A DNA stretch of 64,000 nt from Collybia mongolica (lineage: Eukaryota; Basidiomycota; Agaricomycetes; Agaricales; Clitocybaceae). Below the pieces are notes generated by a model that was given only the letters and a program-made list of their open reading frames with translations, had not been told where the DNA came from and searched no databases. Both the position numbers and the translations under genes were made by a program. Location: assembly GCA_013420905.1 (NCBI GenBank), contig JAAXNY010000005.1, positions 1,984,001 to 2,048,000 of the forward strand, in the 5' to 3' direction. Within the stretch, counting starts at the first letter, position 1, and each line of letters opens with the position of its first letter. Below, one piece after another: positions 46,609 through 58,187 of the stretch.

Positions 46609-49199
46609 TTAATTTTTGGCAGCGACTCGAGCAGACTGTCTTCGTGGGACCAGCGTTGACGGTTCCGTATTTACCACCTTGGGAGTGTTCCCGGCATTGG
46701 AGGGTGCTGGAAGTGGGATGTTTTTTTTGCGGCCTTTAGGTATTGGATCTGGTAGATCAGAGCTTGCGGCCTCGACGTCGACATCAGACGTGGGTGAATG
46801 AACATCGATTCCGGCAGTATGCGGAATGTATTGTCTCATTGGGGCACTTGCCGTTGTGATTTTCTTTGACCGTCCCCTTGCTCTCGGGACAAGTTGGGAA
46901 GCATCCCCTGGAACGGTGGTCGTCGCTGTCTCTGGGGTTCCGAGGGGCAGTTGAGAACCAACTTTTAAGATAACCTTGAGCCGGCCTTCTAAGTTTGATC
47001 CCTCGACTTCTGGTTCGGTCACCTCCTCAGCTTGTTCCTGTGCGTCTCGGAGGGGTGAAGAATCTGACTGGGATACTTCATTTTGAGAAATAGATGCTGT
47101 AGCAGCAGCACGCCTAGTACGAATTGGGTTCCGAGTTTTTTTAGGTGTGCCGGCAGCACCAGTGGCGTTCTGTGGATGAACATCCGTGCCGGAACCACTC
47201 CTCCTGGTTGTTCTCTTTTTCTTCGAAGGGGGAGCTCCATCTAAACCCTGGGTAGCGCCTCTCTTCCCTTGCATAGGCGAAATTGTTTCATTCCCTTTCA
47301 CTGAATTAGGTGTTTCAATGTCTCCCGGAGTTGGTTCCGAAAGCGTGGCAGGGTCGGCCGCTTTCTCTTTACCTTTCTTACCAACCGGCCTTGCTTTTGG
47401 CCGGGGCTTAGAAGTGGATGCAGTAGGGGGCTCGCTCCCTGTACCTTCGGGGGCGGTGGCGGCCACAACACTTTTTTTAGCACGCGTCTTCGCCTTAGAC
47501 AATGGGGTAGTTGTGTTTGCTTTTGCTTTCCCATCTGATTGAGCCGCAGGGGAGGAGCTTGTCACCCCTTGAGTTTGAAGGTTCTTCAGCTTTTTGAGTT
47601 TCTCATAACGCAGCCGGCACTGAAAGATTGGGATAGAAAATCAATAGATAACGTGTGGTGGAAAGAAGTCGGCCTACTTGTGCACCTGTTCTCTCTTTCC
47701 CTAGCTTTATGCTGATAGCTTTCCACTGATTGCCTAAAGTCTTCACGGCGTCCATCAGGGCTTGGTCTTCACCTTCAGTCCACGGTTCCTTTCCAGTGAA
47801 CATGTTGAGATATTCCATCCAACGTTCTCGACATTGCTCGTTTGTGCGTCCAGGCATGCAAGCCGCGACTTCCATCCAATTGTTTCCATAAGCCTCAGTA
47901 GCGACTTTGAGACGAGCCAGTTCCGCTTCTGACCAAGGCCCACGTTTGAGAGATGGGTCCAATGCTCTGTAGTACCGCCCTTGACATTGAGCAGAGGTCG
48001 CATCTTCCGAGACAACTCTCGCGACTGCACAAGTCAGAAGATGAGCTTCGCTATACGTGCTGAATGCTCACCGATGCTCCAGTTGTCTGTGCCATATAGT
48101 TGTACAGCATCAAGAAGTTTTTGGTCGGATATATGATTCCATGTGTGACGCTGGCGAGGAAACCCACGGCGCATGCAATCTACGGGTGTACGATTCGTCT
48201 GTTGGGAGTATTGAATAGATAAAACTCTGATTGTATAGCGAAGAATCATACCCCGAGTTCGGAAGCAACATAAACCCAATCCACTTTCCCTTCATTTTGT
48301 TCAACCTGTGCATGGACAATTTCTGAGAGACTATTCAATTCGTCTGATGTCCAATCTTTGTGGTTAATTCTCGGGTGTCTGTCCCCAATCCACTTGATCC
48401 GGCACTGCTCGGCGGTTCGCTTGATATTCGATGAGGTTGAAACCTGGGAGCACCTTCAGGATGGGCTATGTTTCTGTATACAACATTGAAAAAGACTTTT
48501 TCGGCTATTTTCGTCCAATCTATTCCTTCGGTATTATTATCAAGATCAATCGTGGTGCTTGGAAGTCCCTGTGAACTACGCAATCTTTCGTTGGGAAAGA
48601 GACGATGGAAACATTGGTCGCTACCTTTTCTGTAATTCGAGTGCTTGGAGGCGTTGGTTTTCGCCCCGTACAGCTTCTGCCAAAGCTTCCAACTCCTTTG
48701 CTTTCACTGACAACGGTGGGTTAAAATTAGAACCATTGATATAGGAATCGAGCCTCACTTGGATGAGCTGTCGTTTGATTTATATAGCGGGCCCTCCGCG
48801 ACGCATCCTCAAAGAATGGGGAATCCTGTTGTATGTCTAGATACCTAGACTCTATGAATAGATGAGAGAATCCCTTACAGGATTTAAGAACTCGGACGGT
48901 GGGCATGGCCCTACAGCTTTCTTTGCGCCGGGTATTTGTATCTCTGCCGCGGGTTCGTCTTCTCCATCATCCGTATTCACAGCACTCTAGTTCAGTAATA
49001 ATGAGAATACCAAAGACGGTGACAATGAACTTACCATGAGCTCATCCATTTCTTGTAATTCCGCTGTCAGTCGTTCCGCATATTTGGTAAGAGCATACTG
49101 ATGAGCCTTGTTGGCTTCAAGTGCACTCTCAATCAGAGTTGTCATTGAAGCCCCTCCGGGCTGTTCTATCTCCTGTTCTGGCGGCGAACGTGGATCCAT
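46609..49199 (-). CDS. SNAPC4-like Myb protein of the snRNA-activating complex
   Basis: The N-terminus (MDPRSPPEQEIEQPGG, then TTLIESALEANKAHQYALTKYAERLTAELQEMDELM) is a coiled helix. Several Myb repeats follow: WTKIAEKVFF with RTAEQCRIKWIGDRHPRI; WTSDELNSLSEIVHAQ with DWVYVASELGTNRTPVDCMRR; TWNHISDQKLLDAVQLYGTDNWS; RGPWSEAELARLKVATEAYGNNWMEVAACMPGRTNEQCRERW; EPWTEGEDQALMDAVKTLGNQWKAISIKLGKERTGAQCRLRY. The chain of half and full repeats, with HPRIN...W between the first two, follows SNAPC4, which binds the snRNA promoter element for Pol II and Pol III. A 300-residue Lys/Pro/Thr-rich AT-hook-like tail ends RRQSARVAAKN. A different multi-Myb factor is possible. It diverges from TMEM208 with 202 bp between ATGs. 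Confidence 0.8.
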
Positions 49200-49401
49200 T
49201 TAAACAAGAAAAGCAAAGACGAGAAAAATAATCAGCTTGTGGCAGGTCGGACGAGGAGGAGCATGAATGTAGAAATTAAATAAGGTTCGTTATATTGATC
49301 GTCTATAGAACCCGCAAAGCGAACACGTGGTTGAGAAGACCAAAACATCCCTGCCAGACGTCGACTCCCAACATAACTGTCACCACCATAACCTCAAAAA
49401 G

Positions 49402-50132
49402 ATGGCAAACGCCTCCGCGAAACGTATCGGTGAGTTCGACACGTATATGTGTCCAATTTACTAGTCTTACGCTCCCCGTAATCCAGCAAATCAAAATGAA
49501 ACGGCAGTCAAGGCTTTGAAGCTTGGCATGATCGTTCCGACCGTCATATCCCTCGTACTCCGTTTCTTATTCAGAAGGGACTCCCTCCCCCCTTCCAAGG
49601 GTTCTTTAGCCATCTATGTTGTAACCTTTTTCCCGGCATTCTTCCTATCAAACTACCTGGTCAAAATCGGTACCACCAGGCGTGATCCTACAACAGGGAC
49701 GCTGATATCCTATGGCGAGGACCTCAACCAGACGGGAGTCACAGAATGGTGTTTTGATATCTTGTATGTCACATGTGAGTTTATGTACCCTGCATTCTCC
49801 GCACAACACCTCAGGTAGGTATGGGCAGGGGCATGCCAAATTGGAAGCGGAGCTTTCGGAGAATGGTTTTGGTGGTTATACATGGTTGTACGTACCTCTT
49901 GCTTTTGACTACTGGAGACTTTATCCCAGCGAATCTCTAGATTCCATTATACGCCGTGTTCAAGTTATGGACATCTGTGATATCACCAATGGTCTTAGGT
50001 CGTTCAGGAGCAGCAACGCCAGCTGCAGACAGCCCACCGGATAAAGAAACAACAAGCAAAAGACAAGATAAATTGAGAAAACGAAACGAACGGGGTGACC
50101 CCAGGGTTCGGGCCATTCCGAACAGAAAATGA
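49402..50132 (+). CDS. SND2: TMEM208/Snd2 protein (SRP-independent targeting)
   Basis: ER membrane protein that helps insert tail-anchored and other proteins by the SND route. Exons give MANASAKRI, ANQNETAVKALKLGMIVPTVISLVLRFLFRRDS, SKGSLAIYVVTFFPAFFLSNYLVKIGTTRRDPTTGTLISYGEDLNQTGVTEWCFDILYVT, WACQIGSGAFGEWFWWLYMV and IPLYAVFKLWTSVISPMVLG with a basic tail KRQDKLRKRNERG. Three to four hydrophobic helices, the GEDLNxxGVTEWxFDIxYVTW stretch and the Lys/Arg tail match the family. Joining VTW needs an acceptor at GGCAG just before GGCATGC. Stop at 50130-50132, convergent with the peptidase gene. Confidence 0.92.
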
Positions 50133-50225
50133 CACATCTCGTATTGATATGTGCTTCTAATGCTCTCGTGAATATCGACGCTGTACAACATAGATTGTCG
50201 TTATAAATTACACTTCTCAGAAGAA

Positions 50226-51913
50226 TTATGCAAGATTCGCGAAACCGACAAGCTGTCTTTCAACATTGAAGGCTGTAACAGAATGTGAGAAGGTTGACCA
50301 TTCTCCAGTGAAGAAAATACGCACCGGTGTAAACGTTTTGTAAAAAAACGTCACCAACAACCCAAGTATCTTGGCAGATCGTAAGTGAGATTTGGCGAAA
50401 CAGCTACACTGACATACCAGATAAGTCATGGGCTCCTGCTATTCCCCCAATACAATCGGACGAGTCTCGGGATACAAAACCTATATTGAACGCCTCAGCA
50501 GATATTGCGAATTTTTCTCCACCGAATGTCATTGAGATGTCTGGAATAGCATCACAGGGGACTGATGATAAACAAAAAAGGAGGTTATTTTTTTTATACC
50601 TTTGGACGTTGACTGCTTACTTACCACTGTAGAAACCGTCTCCTTTTGATGGCGCTGGTTTGGAACCGGCAATTGCAGCGTAAAATCTAGCCACACTCAA
50701 CGAGTCGCCGAGGACCATTGTAGTTCCAGTATCGACGATTGCAGATTTTCCTGTAACTATGGCACGATTGAAGATATTCACAGCCTCGAGTTCTATCTGC
50801 CAGAAGCCCTATAGCACCAGTGAGTATATAAGTATATTGGAAATATTCTAAAAATACCCACCGCATGTGTGACAGGGTTTTGAGTAAACTCCCCGATGTA
50901 CAGGTTATGGTTGACACCTCCCAAGAATAACTCGGAATCTGACGGCGTAAGCTTGAAAGCGAATTCAGGCAAAGTTGGCTGATTCTGTGCGACGAGATTG
51001 TGAAAAACAGGGTTGGTTCCAAAGTTTGCGAGTTCGGGAAAGGCCATTCCCATAAGCCCATCTGGAAGAAATTGGTGAAAGGTAAAGCCACTTGAGTACT
51101 GACTGACGGCCCCGATCGTTTGCCCAATTGCCTGTTGAATTCGACTCAGCCCCAGGGCTGGCCGTCGACTTACAGAATGAGGCTCACCGTCAATCCTCCG
51201 ATGATCACCGTATCTGTGAACTGACGTCCACTGACAAAGGAACTATCACCAAAAGAAAGCTGGAAGGGTTTTCGTAGATCTATGGCTGTCAAACTATGAT
51301 CGGTGATATATTTTCGGTGATGGTCGCAGGTAATATTGCAGTTATTACCAGGAAGGAAAAAGTCACCACTGCCTATAATGACACGATGTAAATGCCTAGC
51401 AACCGAAGCTGGATCGGATATTACCAGTGTCAAAATCAACTGGACGGATTGTCAGGATATAAGCACAAAGGATTTAATGATAGAAGAGGGTGACGGAAAG
51501 GTAACTTACTTGAAAATAAAACGGGAGGGGTGCCAATATATGCTGATCCTTGCCAAAGAGTTCCGTCGTCGTTCGACAGCAAGATAGCCGCCGTTTCGCG
51601 TTTGTGACGTTTTTTGGTATCACTTGGATGCCTAGAGCCAGTGTTCTTGTGGTACGCATGGAACCCTCGTCGTAGTTTGCTGTTGAAAGGTCGCCCGCAT
51701 TATCGCCTGGTAACCTCAGAGTGCGGGGAAAACTCACTTTGAGATCCTATTGACCTGATTCTGGAGAAATACTGGGTTAACAACGCCATTGTTGTCAATT
51801 ATATTGGTTTTTTTCCTAAGAGGGACCGCATGCTTTGGTCGTGAAGCGGAAGGCCGGGTAGTTGCAGGGAAGACCGAGATCACTGAAAGTAAGATGACTA
51901 AGGGCAGAAACAT
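50226..51913 (-). CDS. Secreted A1 aspartic peptidase (polyporopepsin-like)
   Basis: Pepsin-family peptidase, probably secreted. The N-terminus MFLPLVILLSVISVFPATTRP is a signal peptide, followed by a basic propeptide. Catalytic lobe 1 holds DGTLWQGSAYIGTPPVLF and, after an intron, DFDTGSGDFFLPG (first DTG). Lobe 2 holds KSAIVDTGTTMVLGDSLSVARFYAAIAGSKPAP (second DTG), then PCDAIPDISMTFGGEKFAISAEAFNIGF and DTWVVGDVFLQNVYTAFNVERQLVGFANLA, the family end. Both Asp are present and nothing looks broken. Many short exons; about 400 residues after joining. Such peptidases are numerous in wood- and litter-decay fungi. Confidence 0.92.
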
Positions 51914-52610
51914 GGCACCGACAGCAGTAGCGTTTTTATCCTAGGCGTTTGAGAGTGGTTCCGAGAGCTTTTTAGAGATTTAAAAGGCTGCACCATAAGA
52001 AGCGGTGGCTGACAACTCTGCCAATTAATAACGGTCGGGTTGTAATCATTGATCGAAGACGATTATAAACTAGAGATTCAGAAGGATTTTGAAGCCTAGA
52101 TGGCTTGAAGTCAGAGATGAGGCACGGGTCAGTCTTTCCGTCGGTCGAAGAAACGTCAGCGTGTACCTTTGTGTAATTCAGAGTGTTCGGTGTGTAGCCC
52201 CTTGAAAGTTCGATCACTAGGTATTTATCTGGGTCATTCTCATTCGCGCGTCGAGATGGAGATCCCAAACGTTGAAGACAGTAGTTGTCGTCTAAAGTTG
52301 TCAGAATCAGGATCTGGGACATTTCAGGGCATTTCGCGCATTTCAAAATTATGTCAGTTACACGCGTCTACACGGGCAAACAACGCCTTCGCGAGTTTAG
52401 TCATGACTTTCGCCACCCCAATTCGCAAGCGAGCTTCATTCCTGTTTTCCGTGTCAGCATCCAGTTCATTATATGTACCAACTCATCCTCGTTAATCCTA
52501 AATGAACGAAACTTCTCTTCTCGATGTCAGTGATGATCTTTAAGCATATTCATAACATTTGAGATCTCGCTGCTGACTTCGATTCCTGCCATTGTTAGAC
52601 TGCACATCCG
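51914..52610. other. Intergenic, no gene called
   Basis: Lies between the divergent peptidase and Sfr1 genes. A 124-codon minus-strand frame (51972-52346) and an 82-codon plus-strand frame (52285-52533) resemble nothing I know. A minus-strand exon pair near 52440-52260 can be spliced but soon stops. Confidence 0.35.
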
Positions 52611-55600
52611 ATGACTGAAGGTTTCTTCTCCGGGCCATATTTTGGGGATGAAATTCTTTCAAATGTAGCTTTAGATTTAATTATCGGTGATCAATTGAAA
52701 CAGCTTCTCACACCGCGCATATATCCAGTCGTCGATTACAATAACGTCTTCAAGCCCAGTGTTCGTAAACGAACCCGAAGCCCCGAAGCACAACCTACTG
52801 TTGGAACGGCCTGCCTACGATAAGTCTCCCACGAACCTCCACGAAGACTATAAAGTGAGTTCCATTCATAATTCTGTCGTCAAAATTTTAATTCAATTGC
52901 AGAGCTCTATCAGCCTTGAAAACGATCGTCGCGAACCGGCGGTCATGATCTCACCCATAAGCTCTCCTATTACCTATAATGTTGAAACGAAAATACACCT
53001 TGGAGATAGTAACTTCTCCGAACAACTTCCTGTCGAAGGCGCCCTCTCTCCTCAGAGTCCGAATTCTCGCCGAATTTATTTTTTTGAGGAAGTTTCAGAT
53101 AAAATTGGTAACAATATGCCCACGACAAGAACGTCATCACCTCTTACTGTAAGCCATACAGTCGAGACAGTTGTCTTCTCATTCATTCGTCATGATAGGG
53201 CCCGGAACCGTATCCTCCAGGCTGTGGTACTGTACTCGACGATACAGCTAATGTGGCCCCGGAATCAATCATACGTCTTCCACCCACTCAGTACTTATTT
53301 GATGGGGATGACGAGAATACTGACAGCAACTCGTCTTCTCTGGAAATCACACCCGCTACTGAGAAATCACACTTGAATTCAGCTCATTCCTCGTTACTTA
53401 TTGGGATAGACTTGCTGTCATCTTCACCCCCAACTTCAAGCCCTCCTCGGATCTTCTCATCTTCTCCTTTAGCGTCGTCTCAGGCCTCCGAAGTGTCAGA
53501 CGACTCTCAAGGTGAAGGCTTAGAAGGGGTACCAAAATATGTCGGTGTTCAATGTCATTCAATATTCCATATCTCACTTGTGCCAAGATTAAGCCAGAAA
53601 ATTTCATCAAAAACATAAGCTATAACGATCGAAATTCGCCGTCAGTCGTCCCAGGCGAAGTCCGACATAATAGTTCTCCAGGAAGTCCACTACCCGACCT
53701 AGGTGATACTTCTCACCTACCAACACCAAGTTGCCATTATTTCCCACGTACCGAGTCGTTGGCCCACCAGTCACCCTCTTTCTTACCCAAGGAATTTTAT
53801 GACCGCATGGGAGATGAGGTATGCCTTTCTGTGACCTCAGGGGTAAGTTTTATCCATGCTCTACACGGCCAGACGTCTTCTGCAACAAAACATATCACCC
53901 TATTACAAGATCCGAAGCTTCTACCACTCACACTACCGTATTTGAATGTCCTCAGTCATGATGGTTCGCCCCCCATATCTCCTACTCCAAATGATTGCTC
54001 ATTGATGCACTCTTTCCCGGATCTTGTAAATTCTCTAGATACTTTTTCTGCTTCGCTAACTTTGAAAAAAAATGTGCGCGTCATTTTTTGAGGCACTTTA
54101 ACCATGTCGTTTATTGAGATCATTTAGATCGAGGAACGATCCACACTTACTAATTTTGATATTTCGTCTCAATCACCCCCAACTCCAAGTTCTTTACCAT
54201 CACCATCGCCTCTCAGTTCACCCTTATCATCCTCACCAGTGCTGACAGAAACGGGTTTCAGCCAAAGTACACCATACCCTGCGGTAATTAGGATAAAGTA
54301 TTACAACGACAATGAAGCTGACGAAACGGTGGTAGAATATTCGTGCTACAGCAAACATGAACATTGTAATTTCTGATGATGAGCGTGTGTTTGTACCATC
54401 GCCTCGCCGCCCAGATCCATCACACTCTTTATTGTTCACGGAAATAAGGGTGACTCCCACCCATTATCATGCCAGAAAGTTCACTGATATCCAATACAAT
54501 AGGAAAACACTACAGGTGGTGTTGCGCTCGAAAAAACAAAGCCACCCGATACTGTGGATTCAGGCGATTTTGATATGAATTTACTTCAGGTAGGCATTAT
54601 TGGTTCTTGTTGCTTGCGTTCTAAAACATAATTTAGCCCACCTGTGATCTGAACATGACACTGGGGAAACGCAAACGCGACAAAGGCGAGGTTGTTGGTT
54701 CAAATGACGTAGATTTAACCAGACAAGAGTCTATAACTCAAGTACTTCCTCCATTATTTGCGGGAGAGGATCCAGGACTCAAGGCCGGAGAAACAGCAAA
54801 GATACAAACAGAAACATCCTTGCCGAACCCTAAGCGCTCCACAATTGCCTCGCAGAAACTGCAACATAAAAAACTGACAACACCGTTTCGTTCTCCCGTC
54901 ATCAAACGCCCTAAATCGGAGCCTCTACCCTATCCTGCACAACCTAACCATGCCGGCGGTGGCCACTCGCTAACCGTAGGGTTCAAGGGACCTGAAATGA
55001 TAGTCGAGAGCGAGGAAGTTGAGGTGCCTCACCCGCCAATCGTCAAAAAGACCGACACTAAAAAGAAGCATCGCACACAACGGGCCGCCAGTCAATTTAA
55101 ATCGCCTTTGTCACTGGATGCGTCTTCAAGGGCGCCTTCGTCCTTGGTAAGATTGACACCAACCATACAAATGCTCGAACGTAAACTCCAAACTCTAAAA
55201 CGTGCGATCAAGGTTAAAAACGATGGAGACGAAGAAACCCTCGAGGCGCTGGTGAAAAAGTGGACCGAGGCCGGCAGGGAGGTTGCATGGGAGATCTGGG
55301 AACTAGTAAAGGATAACGCAAATAGCGACGGTGGGAATTGGGGTCAACCCAAGAGAAATACAAATAAACGACCTTTTGAGGAGAGCTGGGGGTGGGAGGA
55401 AAAAAGACAACTGAACAATTTTATTGGAGAAGAGAGGGAAAGAAACTGGGGCTGGGATGTGGTGCCCAATAGACAAAACGACGACTCGGAGATCGGGTCT
55501 GATGGGAAGCGCCTCCCCAAAGGTCATGAAGAAATCGAGCGATTTCAAGACGCAGATGAGGGAAAGAAACAAGATACCCTTGGCACGATGCTAGTGCAAC

Positions 55601-55662
55601 TGGGGGTAGCACCGGATACTCTCGGTTGGGATGAGGAAGAGGGCATCTTCGTGGGGGAGTAA
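52611..55662 (+). CDS. SFR1: Sfr1/Mei5 recombination mediator with long N-terminal extension
   Basis: Ten exons join with canonical sites: 52611-52760, 52825-52854, 52903-53148, 53199-53544, 53598-53818, 53873-54073, 54128-54283, 54336-54449, 54503-54589, 54637-55662; 858 residues. The last exon holds the Sfr1/Mei5 domain: LTPTIQMLERKLQTLKRAIKV, ETLEALVKKWTEAGREVAWEIWELVKDN, and the ending LGTMLVQLGVAPDTLGWDEEEGIFVGE. With Swi5 this protein stimulates Rad51 and Dmc1 strand exchange. Fission yeast Sfr1 is near 300 residues. The extra 500 residues are Ser/Pro-rich and probably disordered (SSPPTSSPPRIFSSSPLASS, SPPTPSSLPSPSPLSSPLSSS), with SP/TP sites. The first exon (VALDLIIGDQLKQLLTPRIYPVVDYN) looks ordered. 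The second and eighth junctions rest on phase, not on homology. Confidence 0.8.
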
Positions 55663-55728
55663 CTTATTATTATAGAATTACATGGACAACGGTGACCTAG
55701 ACATGCTGTATTTTCCCGTTGTGAAGAA

Positions 55729-56455
55729 TCAAAACCATCCTCCAAATAATGAATTTGCCTTGGTGCTTCGTGCTTCAGCAAGCTTTTGAGGGATGTTTTC
55801 GTACATTTGGTGACCAAATTGAAGACGGGGTGCGAGTCGCTCCCGTTTAGGGTAAGGCGGCTGTGACATGGACTTTTCTGCGGCTTGGTAAACAGAATAA
55901 AGATCGTCCACTTGAAATCTCATGAGTCGTTTGATAACAGGAAGCGTGGCTGGGCTTACTCGAGCGAATCCCATGAGAAGCAAGTTCCTTACGGTCAGCT
56001 GGAGTGAGGACCTTTTCCCAAAAGTAGAAGTTGTGGTCTTTGAAAGTTAAGTGGGCCAGGATTTTAATCATTCGGTTATTTAGCTTACTTTCAAGTGCTT
56101 TATTCCCTGCTTTGGGGGCTTGGGTGCCGTGGTGCTTTTGCCTTTTCATGAGCTCCGCTGCTTCTGTCTCCTCCCTCTTTATCTTGGCCTGTACATTAGT
56201 CAACTGGGCCTCAAGTTTCTAGAAAGCTCCATCAACGGATTAGTCCATTTGCAAAAGTGGACAAAAATGATCTACCTTTAGAAGCCTCTCATCTCTTCGT
56301 ACCACGTCTGTGTAAAAACCAGTGCCACCTTTAGTTCGGACTGCCCTCGATTGCAGAAAGTGGAAGGCTGGAACGACGAGGACCCTGTGCGCGGTTGGGG
56401 ATCCTTCGTAAGCTTTCCATAGCACAGAAATGTGGGGACGAGAGAAAGAGAGCAT
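55729..56455 (-). CDS. Unknown protein, probably mitochondrial; reading frame breaks or uses a very short intron
   Basis: Exon 1 (MLSFSRPHISVLWKAYEGSPTAHRVLVVPAFHFLQSRAVR) has a presequence-like N-terminus. After a GTAGAT...TCTAG intron come KLEAQLTNVQAKIKREETEAAELMKRQKHHG (coiled coil) and LNNRMIKILAHLTFKDHNFYFWEKVLTPADRKEL. The next part, GFARVSPATLPVIKRLMRFQVDDLYSVYQAAEKSMSQPPYPKRERLAPRLQFG, is in another frame and looks strongly coding up to the stop at 55729. Between the two there is room only for a 43 nt intron (GTAAGG ... CCCAG) or for a one-base slip. I do not recognise the family. It converges on SFR1 with 66 bp between the stops. Confidence 0.6.
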
Positions 56456-57151
56456 TGTGAAGGAGATGAATTGAACTAGTCAAAAAGCGGTGCGGTTTAT
56501 AATTTTGAGCTCCACTTGGCGCTTGCCTAAAATAACCGTATTTTGATAACCTGTCCTCAGCCAAATACTATCTACCAGCCTCCATCGCTGTACCTCTCAC
56601 GTTTCTACGCCAACACAATGCGCTTCGAAGATCAAGCGCGCAGAACATCACACAACTAGCACAAGGGATGAACGTTGCCTGCGAAACCGAAACATTCTGA
56701 CGTTCCGGGCGCTGGCGCCTAGCCTCGGCTTTTCAACAATTCCACTACCCACTATTCTGTTGATCTTGCCCCATCCATCGCCGCCTCCAGAACGCCGAAT
56801 GACCTTGGGTAACTCGCAGAGGCATATCCGCGCCGACGGGTCGCCTGCTGGTGGGAATTTCCCCTCCCCCGTGCTCGATACGTAAACCACCACCATTACG
56901 TAACACAGTATAAACCTGTCCTCGATTCAAGTTCAAGTTGATCGTGGGCGTGTTGCCACATTTATGACCTCCTGGACGCCCATAGCCGCGCTTTGAGTCA
57001 CACACATTGACACCATATGCCAAAGCGCACAGCACAAGCCGCAACTCAAACAAACCATTAGCTTGAAACCCAAAGCAGTTACGGTCGGTTCCGTTTCTCA
57101 GGATCATTCGCGATTCCGAGCCGTTCACATTCCTCCCCTCCAACATAAAGT
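56456..57151. other. Intergenic between divergent genes
   Basis: Promoter region of the unknown minus-strand gene and of the Zn2Cys6 gene. Minus-strand open frames (56648-57146) are Gly/Arg-rich by chance and are not called. Confidence 0.4.
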
Positions 57152-57958
57152 ATGTCTAGCGCGGCCAGCTCAACTGTGGGCAACATGCCCCCACGACATG
57201 GCAAGAAACTAGCGGACGTCTTGGATGAGGCGTTCAAGACGAATAGTAAAGTTGAGGAGAACCGCGGGGATGAGGAGAAGGGAGAGGAAAACCCAGCGGA
57301 AGCACCAGACAAGGAACCATTGATTCAACAGCCGCAGGGGTATACGGTACGTTTTGCGTAAGCCTACTATGTCACCGCTGACTTGTTTAGATGTCGTCTG
57401 TCTATCCGCCACAGCCATGCGAACGTTGCGTCCGCGCGAAGAAGGCGTGCAAGGGAATTGCTGGCGCGCGATGTGAGCACTGTAAAACGCTTCATCAAAA
57501 ATGTTCGAACAGCACAGGCCCACCGCGCGGTCGGCATGCAGGCAAGTTGACCGCCCTTTTGTTCGACTGTGTCACATTTGGGCTTACTTTCCGCCATTCC
57601 TTTAGGCGGACGTGGGGGCTCAGTTTCTACGAACATGGAGAATGGTTCTGCTGGGCCATCCCCGTTCCAGGTCCGTCCAAAGCGCAAAGCGGCAGCCAAA
57701 AGCTTCAAGGCCGACGACGAAGATGACGAGGATGAGGACGAGGATGAAGAGGAGGAAGTGGAGAAACCTACGCCGGTCGTTAAGAAGCGTCGTGTCATCA
57801 ATAATCCTGGACCGCGCCGGTCGCGCCTTTTGAAAGATGTGGCGGAGCTGGAGGGGGCTATCAAGAAACTGCAAAGTACATTTACGAAGGATTTAGCAAA
57901 GCTCCAACAAATAGCTGGATCACTTGCGACCGAAATTCGCGACATGGATGATGATTGA
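57152..57958 (+). CDS. Zn2Cys6 zinc-cluster protein
   Basis: Three exons (57152-57346, 57391-57541, 57606-57958) give 232 residues. The first is Lys/Glu-rich. The second carries CERCVRAKKACKGIAGARCEHC then KTLHQKC, which is C-x2-C-x6-C-x7-C-x2-C-x6-C, the fungal binuclear zinc cluster. The third has an acidic block (DEDDEDEDEDEEEEVE), a basic patch (KKRR) and a C-terminal coiled coil (LLKDVAELEGAIKKLQSTFTKDLAKLQQIAGSL). It is much shorter than regular Gal4-type factors and has no middle homology region; it may bind DNA as a dimer through the coiled coil. The second intron starts with GCAAGT, a consensus GC donor. Confidence 0.8.
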
Positions 57959-58187
57959 CCGACAAAAGATTGGATGGTCTTATATTTCTCTTGTCATTGT
58001 CAGTTGTATGCTGTATTTTTAATAGCTTTTTTAGGATTTGTGTCTCTTGGATATAGACGTAGAAATCAATTCACGTGATTGACGCGTCAGTTGTTCGATC
58101 GCGACCTTTCACCCGCCCCAGATCGAAATTGCAAATGAACATAAAAGTAGCTGACTTATGCATGAGCTCCCTAGTCTTCCCCCCACA

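Noticed and set aside
51972..52346. 124-codon minus-strand frame between the peptidase and SFR1
   Set aside because: Tried joining an upstream exon with a GTAACT...CCCAG intron; the frame then stops early. Not supported.
52745..52830. Frameshift in SFR1 between the first exon and the next coding stretch
   Set aside because: A 64 nt canonical intron (52761-52824) and a 30 nt exon restore frame, so no break is needed.
56648..57146. Minus-strand frames upstream of the zinc-cluster gene
   Set aside because: No recognisable domain; lies in the divergent promoter region.
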